Below are positions 19,510-29,099 of a DNA stretch of 64,000 nt, one piece after another (position 1 is the stretch's first letter; every line of letters starts with the position of its first letter). The stretch lies in contig CAADGU010000056.1 of assembly GCA_900696625.1 (NCBI GenBank), forward strand, positions 1 to 64,000, read 5' to 3'. Source of the stretch: an uncultured Chloroflexota bacterium. GTDB taxonomy: Bacteria > Chloroflexota > Anaerolineae > Promineifilales > Promineifilaceae. Below the pieces are notes generated by a model. That model made no database searches. It worked only from the letters and a program-made list of their open reading frames with translations, and was not told the origin of the DNA. The position numbers were made by a program, and so were the translations under genes.

Positions 19510-21422
19510 AAGACATCCTGGCGCATCCACGTCTGCACTGGCTGGAGCTGTGGCTCTTCCCGCCCCCGTTGGCGGCCCCCGCACACGGCGATTTGCCCTA
19601 CGACGAAAGCGAAAATCAGAAGTGGGGTTGGGCGCCGGCCATCAGCTTTGCCGGGGCCGTCTGTTTGCTGGTGGTGGCCTGGGGCTTCAACGGAGCGCGC
19701 CGCGACGATCCCTATCACGAACTGATTTTCTGGCTGGGCATCCTGACCTTTTATGCCCTGATTGTCTGGCGGTTGATCTCGCCGCTGGCCTCGCGCCGTG
19801 AACGAGTGGTGCTGGTGCTGCTGGCGGGCATCGGCCTGTACATGGTCAAGGTGATGCACAGCCCGCTTTACTTCACCTTTTACGATGAGCTGCTGCATTA
19901 CCGTACCGCCGCCAATATCCTGGAAACGGGTTTTCACTTCCGAGAACACCCACTGCTGCCCGTCAGCCCCCTGTACCCTGGCCTGGAAAACATCGCCATC
20001 GCCCTGGTCAACCTGAGCGGTTTGAACATTTATTACGCGGGCATTATCACCATTTTGGTAGCGCGGGCCGTGTTTGTGCTGGTGTTGTTTCTCTTTTTTG
20101 AGAAAACGAGTGAATCGCCCCGTCTGGCGGGAATAGCTACGGTTATTTATGCCGCGAACCCGCACTTTATCTTTTTTGACGCCCAATTTTCGTATGAATC
20201 GCTGGCGCTGGTTTTTGTGGTGATGGTGTTTTTAGGTATTCAATACCGGATGACCCATCACAAAGACAAACCGCTGGGGTCTTCGCTGCTCATTATTTTT
20301 GGCATTTGCGCCACGCTGGTGACGCACCATGTTACCAGCTATTTCTTGCTCATCTGCCTGACGTTGTGGGCGGTGGTGGCTTATTTTTTCCCATATGAGG
20401 GACAAAGCCGGACGATGTTGTTTGGCACGGCCGTACTCGCCCTGGTCGCTATCCTGTCGTGGATGATGTACGTGGCCATCATCACCATTGATTATTTGGT
20501 GCCGGTGCTGTCCGGCGCGGTGTTTGATTTGTTCAAGGTGTTGGTGCGCGACGAAACGGGGCGGCAGCTATTTTCGGCGCAGGGTGAAAATGCCCTGCGC
20601 CTGTGGGAGCGGGTCATCGTTTACAGTACGGCGCTGTCTATTTTGCTGGGGCTGATGCTGGGCGCGATTGTCATCTGGCGGGAGTATCGCAACCGGCCAA
20701 CCTATCTCTTTCTGTGCATCATTGGCCTGCTGTATCCAATTACGCAACTGCTCCGTTTTACGGAAAAAGGGCCAGAGATCGCTTCTCGCATTGGCCCGTT
20801 CATGTTTTTTGGCATTGCCTTTGTGCTGGCGGTGAGCGTCGCTAAGCTGTACCCTGCCGCTGGCGTCTCCTGGGCGCGATGGCGACATGTGGCGCTCACG
20901 GCCGTCATCGTCCTCATGTTTTGGGGCAACTTCCTGGTCAGCTTTCCGCGCTGGGCGTTAATGCCCGGCCCGTACCGATCTGCCGCCGATACCCGCTCGG
21001 TGGAAGTGCAAGGGCTGGCCGCGACGGAATGGATACGCGACTATTTGGGGCCGGAACACCGGCTGGCGGCCGACCGGATCAATGGCTTGTTACAGGTAGC
21101 TTACGGCCGTCAGTATCAAGTAACCGGTTCGTGGAATAACATCAACGTGCCCGGCGTTTTTCTGGATGTGCCCTTCACGGAAGTGGAATACCGCACGCTC
21201 TGCGAAGGGCAGGCGGAGTATTTGATTGTAGATTACCGTTTTAATTCCCATCTGCCGTTGTTGGGCTTTTACTATGAAGACGCCGAAAGTGAATTGCCCT
21301 ACACGGAACCGCTGGAAACGGCCGTACTCGATAAGTTCAGAGCGCGTGACGAATTCAGTCTGGTTTACGATGGGGGCGATCTGGTCATTTACCAGGTGGA
21401 TTTGAGCAACTGTGACCGCTAA
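19506..21422 (+). CDS. Polytopic membrane protein, GT-C-like
   Basis: A 638-residue protein with about 11-12 predicted membrane segments and a C-terminal extracytoplasmic domain of about 150 residues. The start ATG overlaps the upstream stop as ATGA. After the second or third helix there is a loop with FTFYDELLHYRTAANILETG, whose adjacent acidic residues resemble the catalytic first loop of GT-C glycosyltransferases that use polyprenyl-phosphate sugars. Later loops have THHVTSY. Family assignment is inference from topology and this motif; I do not recognise a named family. Placement between a GT4 gene and a flippase gene supports sugar-polymer assembly. Confidence 0.6.
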   Translation: MKDILAHPRLHWLELWLFPPPLAAPAHGDLPYDESENQKWGWAPAISFAGAVCLLVVAWGFNGARRDDPYHELIFWLGILTFYALIVWRLISPLASRRERVVLVLLAGIGLYMVKVMHSPLYFTFYDELLHYRTAANILETGFHFREHPLLPVSPLYPGLENIAIALVNLSGLNIYYAGIITILVARAVFVLVLFLFFEKTSESPRLAGIATVIYAANPHFIFFDAQFSYESLALVFVVMVFLGIQYRMTHHKDKPLGSSLLIIFGICATLVTHHVTSYFLLICLTLWAVVAYFFPYEGQSRTMLFGTAVLALVAILSWMMYVAIITIDYLVPVLSGAVFDLFKVLVRDETGRQLFSAQGENALRLWERVIVYSTALSILLGLMLGAIVIWREYRNRPTYLFLCIIGLLYPITQLLRFTEKGPEIASRIGPFMFFGIAFVLAVSVAKLYPAAGVSWARWRHVALTAVIVLMFWGNFLVSFPRWALMPGPYRSAADTRSVEVQGLAATEWIRDYLGPEHRLAADRINGLLQVAYGRQYQVTGSWNNINVPGVFLDVPFTEVEYRTLCEGQAEYLIVDYRFNSHLPLLGFYYEDAESELPYTEPLETAVLDKFRARDEFSLVYDGGDLVIYQVDLSNCDR

Positions 21423-22182
21423 AGTAACCAACCGGCTCATTATGATATTGGTAACGGCCGTGCTGATGCTGCTAACCCTGCTGGAATGGGAACTCAGCGC
21501 TGTGCGGGTCTTGTTTGCCGTCGCCCTGGTGGGCATCCTGCCCGGCTACGCCCTGACCACCGCCATATTCGTCAAATACCCACTCGGTTTTGCCGAGAAG
21601 TTAGCCTTCAGCTGCGGCCTCAGTTTGGGGCTGGCCGCCGTTGGCGGGCTGCTGCTGCACTTCACGCCCTGGGGGTTGCAGCCAGCCTCCTGGGTCATCT
21701 ATCTGGGCGGTATTACCGTGGTCGCCAATGCCCTGGCCCTGGGGCGTATGCAACAAACCACGCAGGTAGACCTGAGCGTCATTCACGTGCCGCTGCGCCT
21801 GCACCAACTGCTGCTCATGCTTCTGGCTGGCATCGTGATCATGGGCGCTTATCTGACGGCTCGCGCCGGCGCCGAAAACCGGCCGGCGCCCCAGTTCACC
21901 CAATTATGGCTGCTATGGGCCGATGAGTCACAAAGCGAAGTCCAGCTAGGCATCCAGAACCAGGAAAACGGTATCCGGCAATACCGGCTGGTACTGAGTA
22001 CCCGCCAGGGTCAGGCGCAGGAATGGCCGAACATTGCGTTGGCCCCTGGCGAAACCTGGCAAACCACGTTCCCGCCGCCGCCAGCCGTTGGCGAAACTGA
22101 TTTTATTAAGGCCACCCTTTACCGGCTAGAAGCGCCGCAAGAAATTTACCGTGAAGTCTATCTGCGGCGCATTGCCCGGTAG
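21412..22182 (+). CDS. DUF1616-like membrane protein
   Basis: A 256-residue protein. Four membrane segments in residues 8-160 are followed by an extracytoplasmic beta-rich domain. The segment LPGYALTTAIF...AEKLAFSCGLSLGLAAVGGLLLHFTPWG follows the DUF1616 pattern known from archaeal and bacterial surface-polymer loci. The gene overlaps the upstream reading frame by 11 nt, suggesting coupled translation. Function is unknown. It may be an accessory subunit of the preceding GT-C-like protein, since the two are fused in overlap. Confidence 0.65.
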   Translation: MTAKVTNRLIMILVTAVLMLLTLLEWELSAVRVLFAVALVGILPGYALTTAIFVKYPLGFAEKLAFSCGLSLGLAAVGGLLLHFTPWGLQPASWVIYLGGITVVANALALGRMQQTTQVDLSVIHVPLRLHQLLLMLLAGIVIMGAYLTARAGAENRPAPQFTQLWLLWADESQSEVQLGIQNQENGIRQYRLVLSTRQGQAQEWPNIALAPGETWQTTFPPPPAVGETDFIKATLYRLEAPQEIYREVYLRRIAR

Positions 22183-22193
22183 GAGAGAAAAAG

Positions 22194-23525
22194 ATGCCCA
22201 CCCGGCTACACATGATGCTAACAAAGAATTGGTGGATAGACATGCTGACCAGCAACCGGGTCATTTTGGTAAATGCCCTGTCGCTGGTGGGCACCCTGGT
22301 GGTCACGTCTGGCCTCGGTTTTGCCTATTGGTGGGTGGTGGCGCGGCAGTTTACGGCCGCCGAAGCGGGGCTGGCGGCAGCGGCCGTTTCCGCCATGTTA
22401 TTGCTCGGTACCATCGGCATGATGGGCATGGGCACTTTGCTGATTGGCGAACTGCGCCGCCGTTCGCAAATTGTGGTCTCGCTCATTACCACGGCCCTGG
22501 TGATTGTGGCGGTGGCTTCGCTGCTGTTGGGGGCCGGTTTTGCCGTTGTTGCCGCTTATTTTTCGGCCGATTTTGCCCTGCTGACGGCCTCTTGGTTCAA
22601 TTTCCTCTTGTTTACGGCCGGGGTGGCGATCACGGGCATGGTGTTGGTGCTGGATCAGGCGATGCTGGGACTGCTGCACGGAAGCTGGCAGTTATGGCGC
22701 AATGCCGTTTTTGCCATTAGCAAGCTCATCCTGCTTGTGCCCATTAGCTACTATTTTCGCACAGCCGGGGCGATGGCGATTTATGCCGCCTGGTTTACAG
22801 GCAATATCGTGTCGCTGGTTTTTCTGGTGGGGCTGGTAGGGCGGCGACGGCTGCTGACGGCCAATTACCGGCTGCGCTGGGATGTTTTCCGCGAACTGCG
22901 GGGGATGGCGCTGGCGCATCATATTCTGAATCTGTCCTTGCAAACGGTGCAGTTTGCGATGCCGGTCATTGTCACCGTCATGCTGTCACCGGAGGTGAAC
23001 GCCAGTTTTTACGTGGCCTGGCTGGTAGCCAGCAGCCTGTTCATTGTGCCCACTTCGCTAACGCAGGCGCTTTATGCCATCAGTGCCGCCGATGTGTCTA
23101 TGCTGGCGCAAAAAATTCGCTTCACGCTGCGGGCTTCGTTCATTGGAGTGGTGGCGGCAGGGCTGGTTATTATGGTGGGTGCGGAGTTTATGCTGAACTT
23201 TTTTGACCCGTCTTATGGTGAAACGGCCGCCATGAGCCTGCGCATTTTGCTGCTGGCGGCGCTGCCTATCATTGTCCGGGTGCATTACGTGGCCATTCGC
23301 CAGATCAGGCGTGAGCTGAAACAGGCAGCGACGTTGTTTCTGGCGGCGGCTTTTCTGGAATTGTCGCTGGCAATTACCGGGGCGGCGGTGGGCGGCCTGA
23401 CGGGGCTGAGCGCCGGTTGGGTGCTGGCTATCTATCTGGAGGGGGTCTGGATGGCCCCGGCTGTGTACCGGGTGGCGGCGCAGGCTAAAACAATCCCGCC
23501 GGCTACCGGAGAACCCGTTCATTGA
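22194..23525 (+). CDS. Wzx-type polysaccharide flippase
   Basis: A 443-residue membrane protein of the MATE/MOP flippase superfamily with 12 or more predicted helices. It starts with an N-terminal segment (NRVILVNALSLVGTLVVTSGLGFAYWWVVARQFTAAEAGLAAAA) typical of oligosaccharide flippases: a first helix, then the arginine-rich cytoplasmic turn and a small-residue helix. It would move undecaprenyl-linked repeat units across the membrane. Start ATG 22194 follows an AGGAGA ribosome site. Neighbouring GT genes and the later polymer-export gene fit a Wzx role. Confidence 0.8.
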   Translation: MPTRLHMMLTKNWWIDMLTSNRVILVNALSLVGTLVVTSGLGFAYWWVVARQFTAAEAGLAAAAVSAMLLLGTIGMMGMGTLLIGELRRRSQIVVSLITTALVIVAVASLLLGAGFAVVAAYFSADFALLTASWFNFLLFTAGVAITGMVLVLDQAMLGLLHGSWQLWRNAVFAISKLILLVPISYYFRTAGAMAIYAAWFTGNIVSLVFLVGLVGRRRLLTANYRLRWDVFRELRGMALAHHILNLSLQTVQFAMPVIVTVMLSPEVNASFYVAWLVASSLFIVPTSLTQALYAISAADVSMLAQKIRFTLRASFIGVVAAGLVIMVGAEFMLNFFDPSYGETAAMSLRILLLAALPIIVRVHYVAIRQIRRELKQAATLFLAAAFLELSLAITGAAVGGLTGLSAGWVLAIYLEGVWMAPAVYRVAAQAKTIPPATGEPVH

Positions 23526-23531
23526 GGCAGC

Positions 23532-24338
23532 ATGGCACTAGATCGCGTTGAAAGCTGGGTTGTGGCCGGGGCCGCCGGTTTGGTGGCACTGTTGGCTGAA
23601 CTGCTGCTGATGCAGTCGTTTGTGTTGTCTGGCATGACGCTGTACAGCGTGCTGCTCATTCTGCTGCTGCTGTATGGCACTTTTCGCTGGCCGCATCCGC
23701 AGCACGAACTGCTGGTGCTGGCGATTCCCTCTATACTGCGGCTACTGGCTTATACGCTGCCGTTGGCTAATCTGTCACCCTTGTTTGCCCAGATGATGGT
23801 GAGCGTACCGGCGGGGTTAACGGCCGTGACCTTCGTCTGGCTGCTGGAACAAACCTGGCCGAACCTGCGCTTCGCCTGGCGGCAATTACCGCTCTATTTG
23901 CTGCTGGCAGCGGCGGGCGCGGTGGCAGGCTGGTTGTTATTCCAGTTCCAACAACCGCCGCCGCCGGATACAGGTAGCCCTTTGCTCTGGTTTTTTTATA
24001 TCTTTGTGCTGGTGGTAGCCATGGCTTTTGTGGAGGAATGGTTGTTCCGGGACATCATGCAATCTGCCCTGACCCGGCTGTGGGACAATTGGCTGCTGGC
24101 AGGATTGGTGGTGGCCCTTATTTACACAACTTTGAGCCTGGGGCTAGGGTCTTGGCCTTACGTTTTGCTCGTTTTTATCATGGCGCTGGCGTTGAGTTGG
24201 CTGCGGCAGGCCACCGGCAATCTGCTGGGCGTTTGTGTGGCGCATGGCGCGGCTAATTTGATGTTTTTTCTCATTCTGCCGGGTCTGGGCAGTGGGGGCA
24301 CATTGGCCCGGTTGGTGACCAGTGGGGTGTTAGGATGA
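23532..24338 (+). CDS. CPBP-family intramembrane protease
   Basis: A 268-residue protein with eight or so membrane helices. The C-terminal half has the CPBP (Abi, type II CAAX protease-like) motifs: FVEEWLFRDIMQ with the Glu-Glu and Arg near residue 170, a second helix motif near YTTLSL and a third HGAANLMFFL with His near residue 240. It might process a membrane component of the polysaccharide machinery. Its start follows the flippase stop by 6 nt and its end overlaps the next gene as ATGA, so it belongs to the operon. The substrate is unknown. Confidence 0.8.
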   Translation: MALDRVESWVVAGAAGLVALLAELLLMQSFVLSGMTLYSVLLILLLLYGTFRWPHPQHELLVLAIPSILRLLAYTLPLANLSPLFAQMMVSVPAGLTAVTFVWLLEQTWPNLRFAWRQLPLYLLLAAAGAVAGWLLFQFQQPPPPDTGSPLLWFFYIFVLVVAMAFVEEWLFRDIMQSALTRLWDNWLLAGLVVALIYTTLSLGLGSWPYVLLVFIMALALSWLRQATGNLLGVCVAHGAANLMFFLILPGLGSGGTLARLVTSGVLG

Positions 24339-24568
24339 ATGTATTGTTTCCGCCGGCGGCGCTGACGGCCGTGCGCCAGGAAGAACTGTACCTGTACTTG
24401 CAATTGATTGCCGTGTTTACGCTGCTGCTGCTGCTGATCGGCCGGGAACTGACCATCGGCCTGAAGTTCCCCTATGCCCGCTGGCGGCGGGTGTCGCTGG
24501 TGGGCATTGTGCCCTTGCTCTTCGCCTTTTTGCTCATTCTACTCTGGCACATCATCCGCTCCACATAG
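24335..24568 (+). CDS. Small two-helix membrane protein
   Basis: A 77-residue protein with hydrophobic helices at about 20-40 and 53-73, joined by a basic loop (KFPYARWRRV). Its ATG overlaps the CPBP stop (ATGA), which supports it as a real, translationally coupled gene. No family is recognised. It is probably a small partner of the polysaccharide export or CPBP protein. Confidence 0.6.
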   Translation: MNVLFPPAALTAVRQEELYLYLQLIAVFTLLLLLIGRELTIGLKFPYARWRRVSLVGIVPLLFAFLLILLWHIIRST

Positions 24569-24571
24569 GTC

Positions 24572-25879
24572 TCACTTCCGTTGGCGCAGCAGGCGGCGGG
24601 TCTGGCGGCGGCTTTTCAGGTAAGCGTAGCCACCATACAGCATCCCGCGCAGTTCCAACCCATTCAAATCGGCGGGGTAGTCGGCCTGCTTTTTACTGTT
24701 TTTGAACGATTGCGGGCTGAGCAGCAGATAGACACCATACGGAATGCGCAGCACAAAACCGGGGATACGGCCGGGATTATCCCACATCGTTTTGGTGAGA
24801 AAGGCGGTAAAGCCGACGCCATAGTTGTAAATCTGCTTTTGCAGCGCGGCGTATTCGCGGCGGTGAATGTGCTGCAAAAAGGCGGTTGGCTCATAGACCA
24901 ATTGGTAGCCGGCAAACAGGAGTTGCACGTACATCGCCAGATCATCGCCACAGGTGGTAATGGTGCCCGCGCCCAGGGCTGGGTCAAAGTAGCCCACTTT
25001 TTCCAGGGCGCTTTTTTTGATGGCCAGGTTGGCGCCTGTGCCAAACAGACCGGCGGAGAGAGGGTAAAACGGCCGTGCCGGTTTGTGCGCCCCCATATCA
25101 TAAATCTGCCGCTCGTACCCCTTGTTGAACCCACCCGACTGCTCAAACCAAAGCTGCTCCACCGTGTCCAGTTCCGCCGGGATGGTCAGCCCATTGACAC
25201 CACCCACGTTGTCGCCCGCGGCAAAGCCGCGCAGTACGCCGATTAGCCAATGGGGGTCCACAATCACATCATCATCGGTATTGGCGATGATCTCCCCCCG
25301 CGCCGCCATCGCCCCGGTGTTCCGTGCCCAACACTGACCCTGGTTTGGTTCCACCACATAGCGTATGTGGGGCAGATGCCCATACTTTTCCTGTACCACC
25401 TGCCGGGTGGCATCGGTGCGCGGCGCATTATCCACCACCACCACCTCGTAATTGGGATAATCCAGCGCCAACACCGAAGTCAGGCACACATCCAGCATAG
25501 ACGGCCGTTCATGCGTGCAAATAACCACACTGATCAACGGTGGGTTTTCTAACAAACGGGCCTGCTCTTGCTGGCACAAGGGTAGCTGCGGGTGGGAAAT
25601 CCCCGTCAGGGGCAGTTCGGTCAGGCGCGGCCAACCATCCCCCTCTAAATGCGCATTGATCGCCTGGCCCAAAGCCGCCCAAATGGCCGGGGCATAAGCC
25701 GCCGGCAGCAGCGTTTCTTCCGGCAAAGGCAGTTCCACAAGCCCCAGAGGATAATTGTGCAGACGCACCAGCAGTTGCACCGCGCCATAACGCACTCCTG
25801 TATCGGGGTTAACGGCCGTAATGGTGGGTAAGACAGAGCTTAACTCTATTTTCGTAACATATATCGGTTGGAATGTCAT
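24572..25879 (-). CDS. Family 2 glycosyltransferase with N-terminal extension
   Basis: A 435-residue GT2 enzyme transcribed toward the rightward cluster; its 3' end is 4 nt from the small membrane gene. The catalytic domain starts near residue 115 (ISVVICTHERPSML), with VVDNAPRTD, GQCWARNTGAMAARGEI and the metal site NTDDDVIVD near 200-205. The N-terminal 110 residues are an extra domain seen in a subset of cellular glycosyltransferases; its role is unknown. It shares the divergent 122-nt spacer with the BcsB-like gene. Confidence 0.85.
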   Translation of the reverse strand: MTFQPIYVTKIELSSVLPTITAVNPDTGVRYGAVQLLVRLHNYPLGLVELPLPEETLLPAAYAPAIWAALGQAINAHLEGDGWPRLTELPLTGISHPQLPLCQQEQARLLENPPLISVVICTHERPSMLDVCLTSVLALDYPNYEVVVVDNAPRTDATRQVVQEKYGHLPHIRYVVEPNQGQCWARNTGAMAARGEIIANTDDDVIVDPHWLIGVLRGFAAGDNVGGVNGLTIPAELDTVEQLWFEQSGGFNKGYERQIYDMGAHKPARPFYPLSAGLFGTGANLAIKKSALEKVGYFDPALGAGTITTCGDDLAMYVQLLFAGYQLVYEPTAFLQHIHRREYAALQKQIYNYGVGFTAFLTKTMWDNPGRIPGFVLRIPYGVYLLLSPQSFKNSKKQADYPADLNGLELRGMLYGGYAYLKSRRQTRRLLRQRK

Positions 25880-26001
25880 ATGCAGCTTATTTTCAGGTTA
25901 GCGTATAATGTTTCACCGAACGAATACTGGATAATACCTGAAATAAAGAGTATCGTCAGGAAATGTACCAAACCCTGTAGAGTTACAAAGAGAAAAAGAA
26001 T

Positions 26002-28266
26002 ATGCTAACTAAACTCCATTTTATTACCATTTTTTGCCTGACTTGTTTCTTTTTGGGCGGGGGCATTACCCCGGCTGTGGCGCAAGAACAAGGAATACCA
26101 GAGCAAGAAGTACCGGAAACAACCAGCCGGTCGTTTGCCGATTTAGGCTACGAGGACTTACGGTTAAAAGGGCTGTATGGCATCAGTTCACTGTGGATTC
26201 CCTTCCAGTCTGATTGGCCTATCGCCGATGATGTGCAATTTGAATTGACTTATACCGGCTCTCCCCTGCTGAACAGTGACGCCGCCATTGTGACCATTCT
26301 GGCGAATAATCAGGAGGTGACCAGTTTTCGGCCGGTGGGCGACGGCCGTCCACACACCATCACCTTCTCTGTGCCGCCAGGGCAACAACTACCCGACGGC
26401 ATCAACCTCACCTTTGCCGGGCATTTGCGGCTTACCGACGACCCCTGCGAAGACAGTTTTAACGTGGGCCAATGGCTTACCGTTCACAACAGCAGCCGGG
26501 TCAGCGCCAAGCTGCTGCCCACCTCACCCACACCCGAAATCACCGATTTACCCCAGGCGATTGTGGTGCAAGGCAGCCAAAACCCACCGCCCATCATCTT
26601 CGTGCTGCCAGAAAATGCGGATGATCTGACGTTAACAACCGCCGCCCAGGTGGCCGCCCGGCTGGGTGATGGCCTGACGGCCGATCACCTGCCCATCCGC
26701 GTGGCCACTGCCAACAGCCTGACCGACGCCGACAAAAGGAATGCCAACCTGGTTCTTATAGGTTTACCGGGCAACCAGCCCCTCATCCAAGAGTTAAGCA
26801 GCCTGATGCCGGTACCGCCGGCCGCGGCCGGGTTCGTGTCTCAGGACGGCGTGTTGATTCCCCCCGGTGATGGCGTCATCCAGATATTTTCTTCCCCCTG
26901 GCAGCCGCGCCATCATATCTTGCTCGTCAGCGGCAATGACGCCGCCGGGCTGGCCAAGGCCGGGCAGGCTTTTGCCCACCAACCCACTTTTGCATCATTA
27001 ACCGGCTCCTTCCATTTTGTGCGCGATCTGGTCAACCGGCCAGAGCCGGCTGTGCCCCCACCCTGGACCACGGCCCAAACTACCTTTACCCAATTGGGTG
27101 AAGTGGATCGTGAGGTGGTGGGGCTGGGGCTGACCGACAGTTCATACTTTTTCCAATATCCACCGGGGGTTATGCTGGCCGATAATGCCAAACTGGTGCT
27201 GCATCTGGCGTTCAGCCCGGCCTTACGCGCCCAGGGTTCTTATGCCGAGGTGTATGTCAATGACATTTACGTGGGGGCGGTGGAGGCAGCCCGCGCGGGC
27301 GGTGGGGCCTGGGTCTCGTTAGACTTACCGGCGCAGGCGTTGAACGAGTTGATTCCTAACGGCCGTGCCCGCGAATTAAATGTCAACCTCGCCATTGCCA
27401 ATTTGCTGCCCGCCAATAACTGCGAACAGGTCAACGCGGAAAGCAGTTGGACCAAAATCTACGCCGATTCCTATTTTCAGTTTGACTATCTGCCGGTGGA
27501 ACTGCCTGACCTTTACCACTTCCCTTACCCGTTTGTGACGCCGGAGAACCATACGCCGGTACGGCTGGTTTTGCCACAAACGCCCACCGTTGAAGAGCTG
27601 CAAACGGCTCTTTCCATATCGGCGCTGATGGGCAGCCAGGGAACAACCGATTTGGCGGTGGATGTCGTGCGGAGTACGGCCGTTGATCCTGAAGCCCTTG
27701 CCGGCCATCACCTGGTTCTTATTGGCACACCCTTTGACAACCCGGCGCTGCAAGAGGTACTAACCGGGCAGCAAACCAGTATGCCGGTGGAGGTATATCA
27801 GATTTTGGGCGCGCCAAACGCTGGCTTTTTCCATATGCTTACTTCTCCCTGGGACGAAGAGATGAGCGTATTGGGCATCTACGGGGAAATGGAAACTGGC
27901 TTTAAGATAGCGGCCGATACGTTGTATGAACAGGGCCGGCTGGCGCATGAATCCGGCTCAATTGCCCTGGCCCGCACCGGAGAACCGCCGGTGATCATTT
28001 ACCGGGAAGCCGGATTGTCAGACCCACAGTTTGTGCAGCCAGACATCATTCTGTCGGAATCCGGCCAACAGCCAAATGTCGTCACCGATCCCACGGCAAC
28101 GGCCGTGACCGCCAACGAATCCACCGCTCCCGTCAGCGAAATGGAGGCCGGTTCCGGCAACAGACTCACCAACACCGAACAACTGATTTTGATCATCACC
28201 GCCTTCCTCATCATTCTGGTAACGGTAGCGGCGCTGCTGCGCATCGCCTGGCGTATTCGGGCATAA
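26002..28266 (+). CDS. BcsB-like secreted, membrane-anchored protein
   Basis: A 754-residue protein with a signal peptide (residues 1-27, ending AVAQ), two halves each made of carbohydrate-binding-like and flavodoxin-like domains (SRSFADLGYEDLRLKG...SLWIPF in the first; TQLGEVDREVVGLG...YFFQYPPG in the second) and a C-terminal membrane helix (about 727-749). This is the architecture of cellulose-synthase subunit BcsB, which guides the growing glucan through the envelope. BcsB normally works with the BcsA synthase, but no BcsA is present in the window. It may serve a different GT2 polymerase or the GT-C-like protein. Family assignment is fairly sure; the partner is open. Confidence 0.8.
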   Translation: MLTKLHFITIFCLTCFFLGGGITPAVAQEQGIPEQEVPETTSRSFADLGYEDLRLKGLYGISSLWIPFQSDWPIADDVQFELTYTGSPLLNSDAAIVTILANNQEVTSFRPVGDGRPHTITFSVPPGQQLPDGINLTFAGHLRLTDDPCEDSFNVGQWLTVHNSSRVSAKLLPTSPTPEITDLPQAIVVQGSQNPPPIIFVLPENADDLTLTTAAQVAARLGDGLTADHLPIRVATANSLTDADKRNANLVLIGLPGNQPLIQELSSLMPVPPAAAGFVSQDGVLIPPGDGVIQIFSSPWQPRHHILLVSGNDAAGLAKAGQAFAHQPTFASLTGSFHFVRDLVNRPEPAVPPPWTTAQTTFTQLGEVDREVVGLGLTDSSYFFQYPPGVMLADNAKLVLHLAFSPALRAQGSYAEVYVNDIYVGAVEAARAGGGAWVSLDLPAQALNELIPNGRARELNVNLAIANLLPANNCEQVNAESSWTKIYADSYFQFDYLPVELPDLYHFPYPFVTPENHTPVRLVLPQTPTVEELQTALSISALMGSQGTTDLAVDVVRSTAVDPEALAGHHLVLIGTPFDNPALQEVLTGQQTSMPVEVYQILGAPNAGFFHMLTSPWDEEMSVLGIYGEMETGFKIAADTLYEQGRLAHESGSIALARTGEPPVIIYREAGLSDPQFVQPDIILSESGQQPNVVTDPTATAVTANESTAPVSEMEAGSGNRLTNTEQLILIITAFLIILVTVAALLRIAWRIRA

Positions 28267-28287
28267 GTGGTCACCGGGTAAGTGATG

Positions 28288-29031
28288 ATGCGCATTGATA
28301 TTCTCACTCTCTTACCGGAAGCATTTATTTACCTGAATTACAGCATCTTACAGCGGGCGCAGGCGGCGGGGCTGGTGGACATTCACCTGCACCACCTGCG
28401 TGAGTCTGCCACCGGCAAACACCGCGTCACCGATGAACCCCCTTTTGGCGGCGGCGGCGGCATGGTGCTGAAACCGGAGCCGATTTTCACGGCCGTAGAG
28501 AGCATTCTGCAAGGTGAGCAGATGAATGATCACCCCATCATCCTGATGACGCCGCAAGGACGGCCGTTTACCCAATCTATCGCCCAAGAATTATCCCAAC
28601 ACGAACGATTGCTGCTCATTTGTGGCCGGTATGAAGGCGTAGATGAACGAGTGCGGCAACACCTGGTGACGGATGAAATTTCCATTGGCGACTATGTGCT
28701 GACCGGCGGAGAACTGGCCGCGATGGTGGTAGTAGACGCCGTGGTGCGGCTGCTGCCGGGGGCGTTGGGAGCCGCGGGCGCGGCGGAGACGGACAGCCAC
28801 GCCACCGGACTGCTGGAAGGCCCCCATTACACCAAACCGGCCAGTTTTCGGGGTTGGGATGTGCCTGATGTTTTGCGCTCTGGTCATGCGGGGCAGGTTG
28901 CCCGCTGGCGGCGGCAAGAGGCACTGCGCCGCACCTGGGAACGCCGCCCGGACTTGCTGCTCACGGCCGTACTCTCCGAAGAAGACAAATGGTTCCTCGG
29001 CCAACTGGCGGCCGGTGAGGAAGATACTTGA
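28288..29031 (+). CDS. trmD: tRNA (guanine-37-N1)-methyltransferase
   Basis: SAM-dependent enzyme that methylates G37 of tRNAs reading CUN, CCN and CGG codons. It starts [13 protein letters not shown], then [41 protein letters not shown] and the SPOUT knot region [27 protein letters not shown]. The C-terminal end has [36 protein letters not shown] 28288 is chosen because TrmD proteins begin MRIDI; ATG 28285 and GTG 28282 are in frame. It stands alone here, apart from the usual rpsP-rimM-rplS neighbours. Confidence 0.96.
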   Translation: MRIDILTLLPEAFIYLNYSILQRAQAAGLVDIHLHHLRESATGKHRVTDEPPFGGGGGMVLKPEPIFTAVESILQGEQMNDHPIILMTPQGRPFTQSIAQELSQHERLLLICGRYEGVDERVRQHLVTDEISIGDYVLTGGELAAMVVVDAVVRLLPGALGAAGAAETDSHATGLLEGPHYTKPASFRGWDVPDVLRSGHAGQVARWRRQEALRRTWERRPDLLLTAVLSEEDKWFLGQLAAGEEDT

Positions 29032-29099
29032 GCGGGCAACCGGCTAAAGCCGTTACATAGAGCAGAACCATGCCCCTGCTGGGCCAGGGTAATTCCCCA

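Noticed and set aside
25880-26001. Promoter boxes in the divergent spacer before the BcsB-like gene
   Set aside because: AT-rich words such as TATAAT-like GTATAATG occur, but no properly spaced -35 box is clear enough to call.
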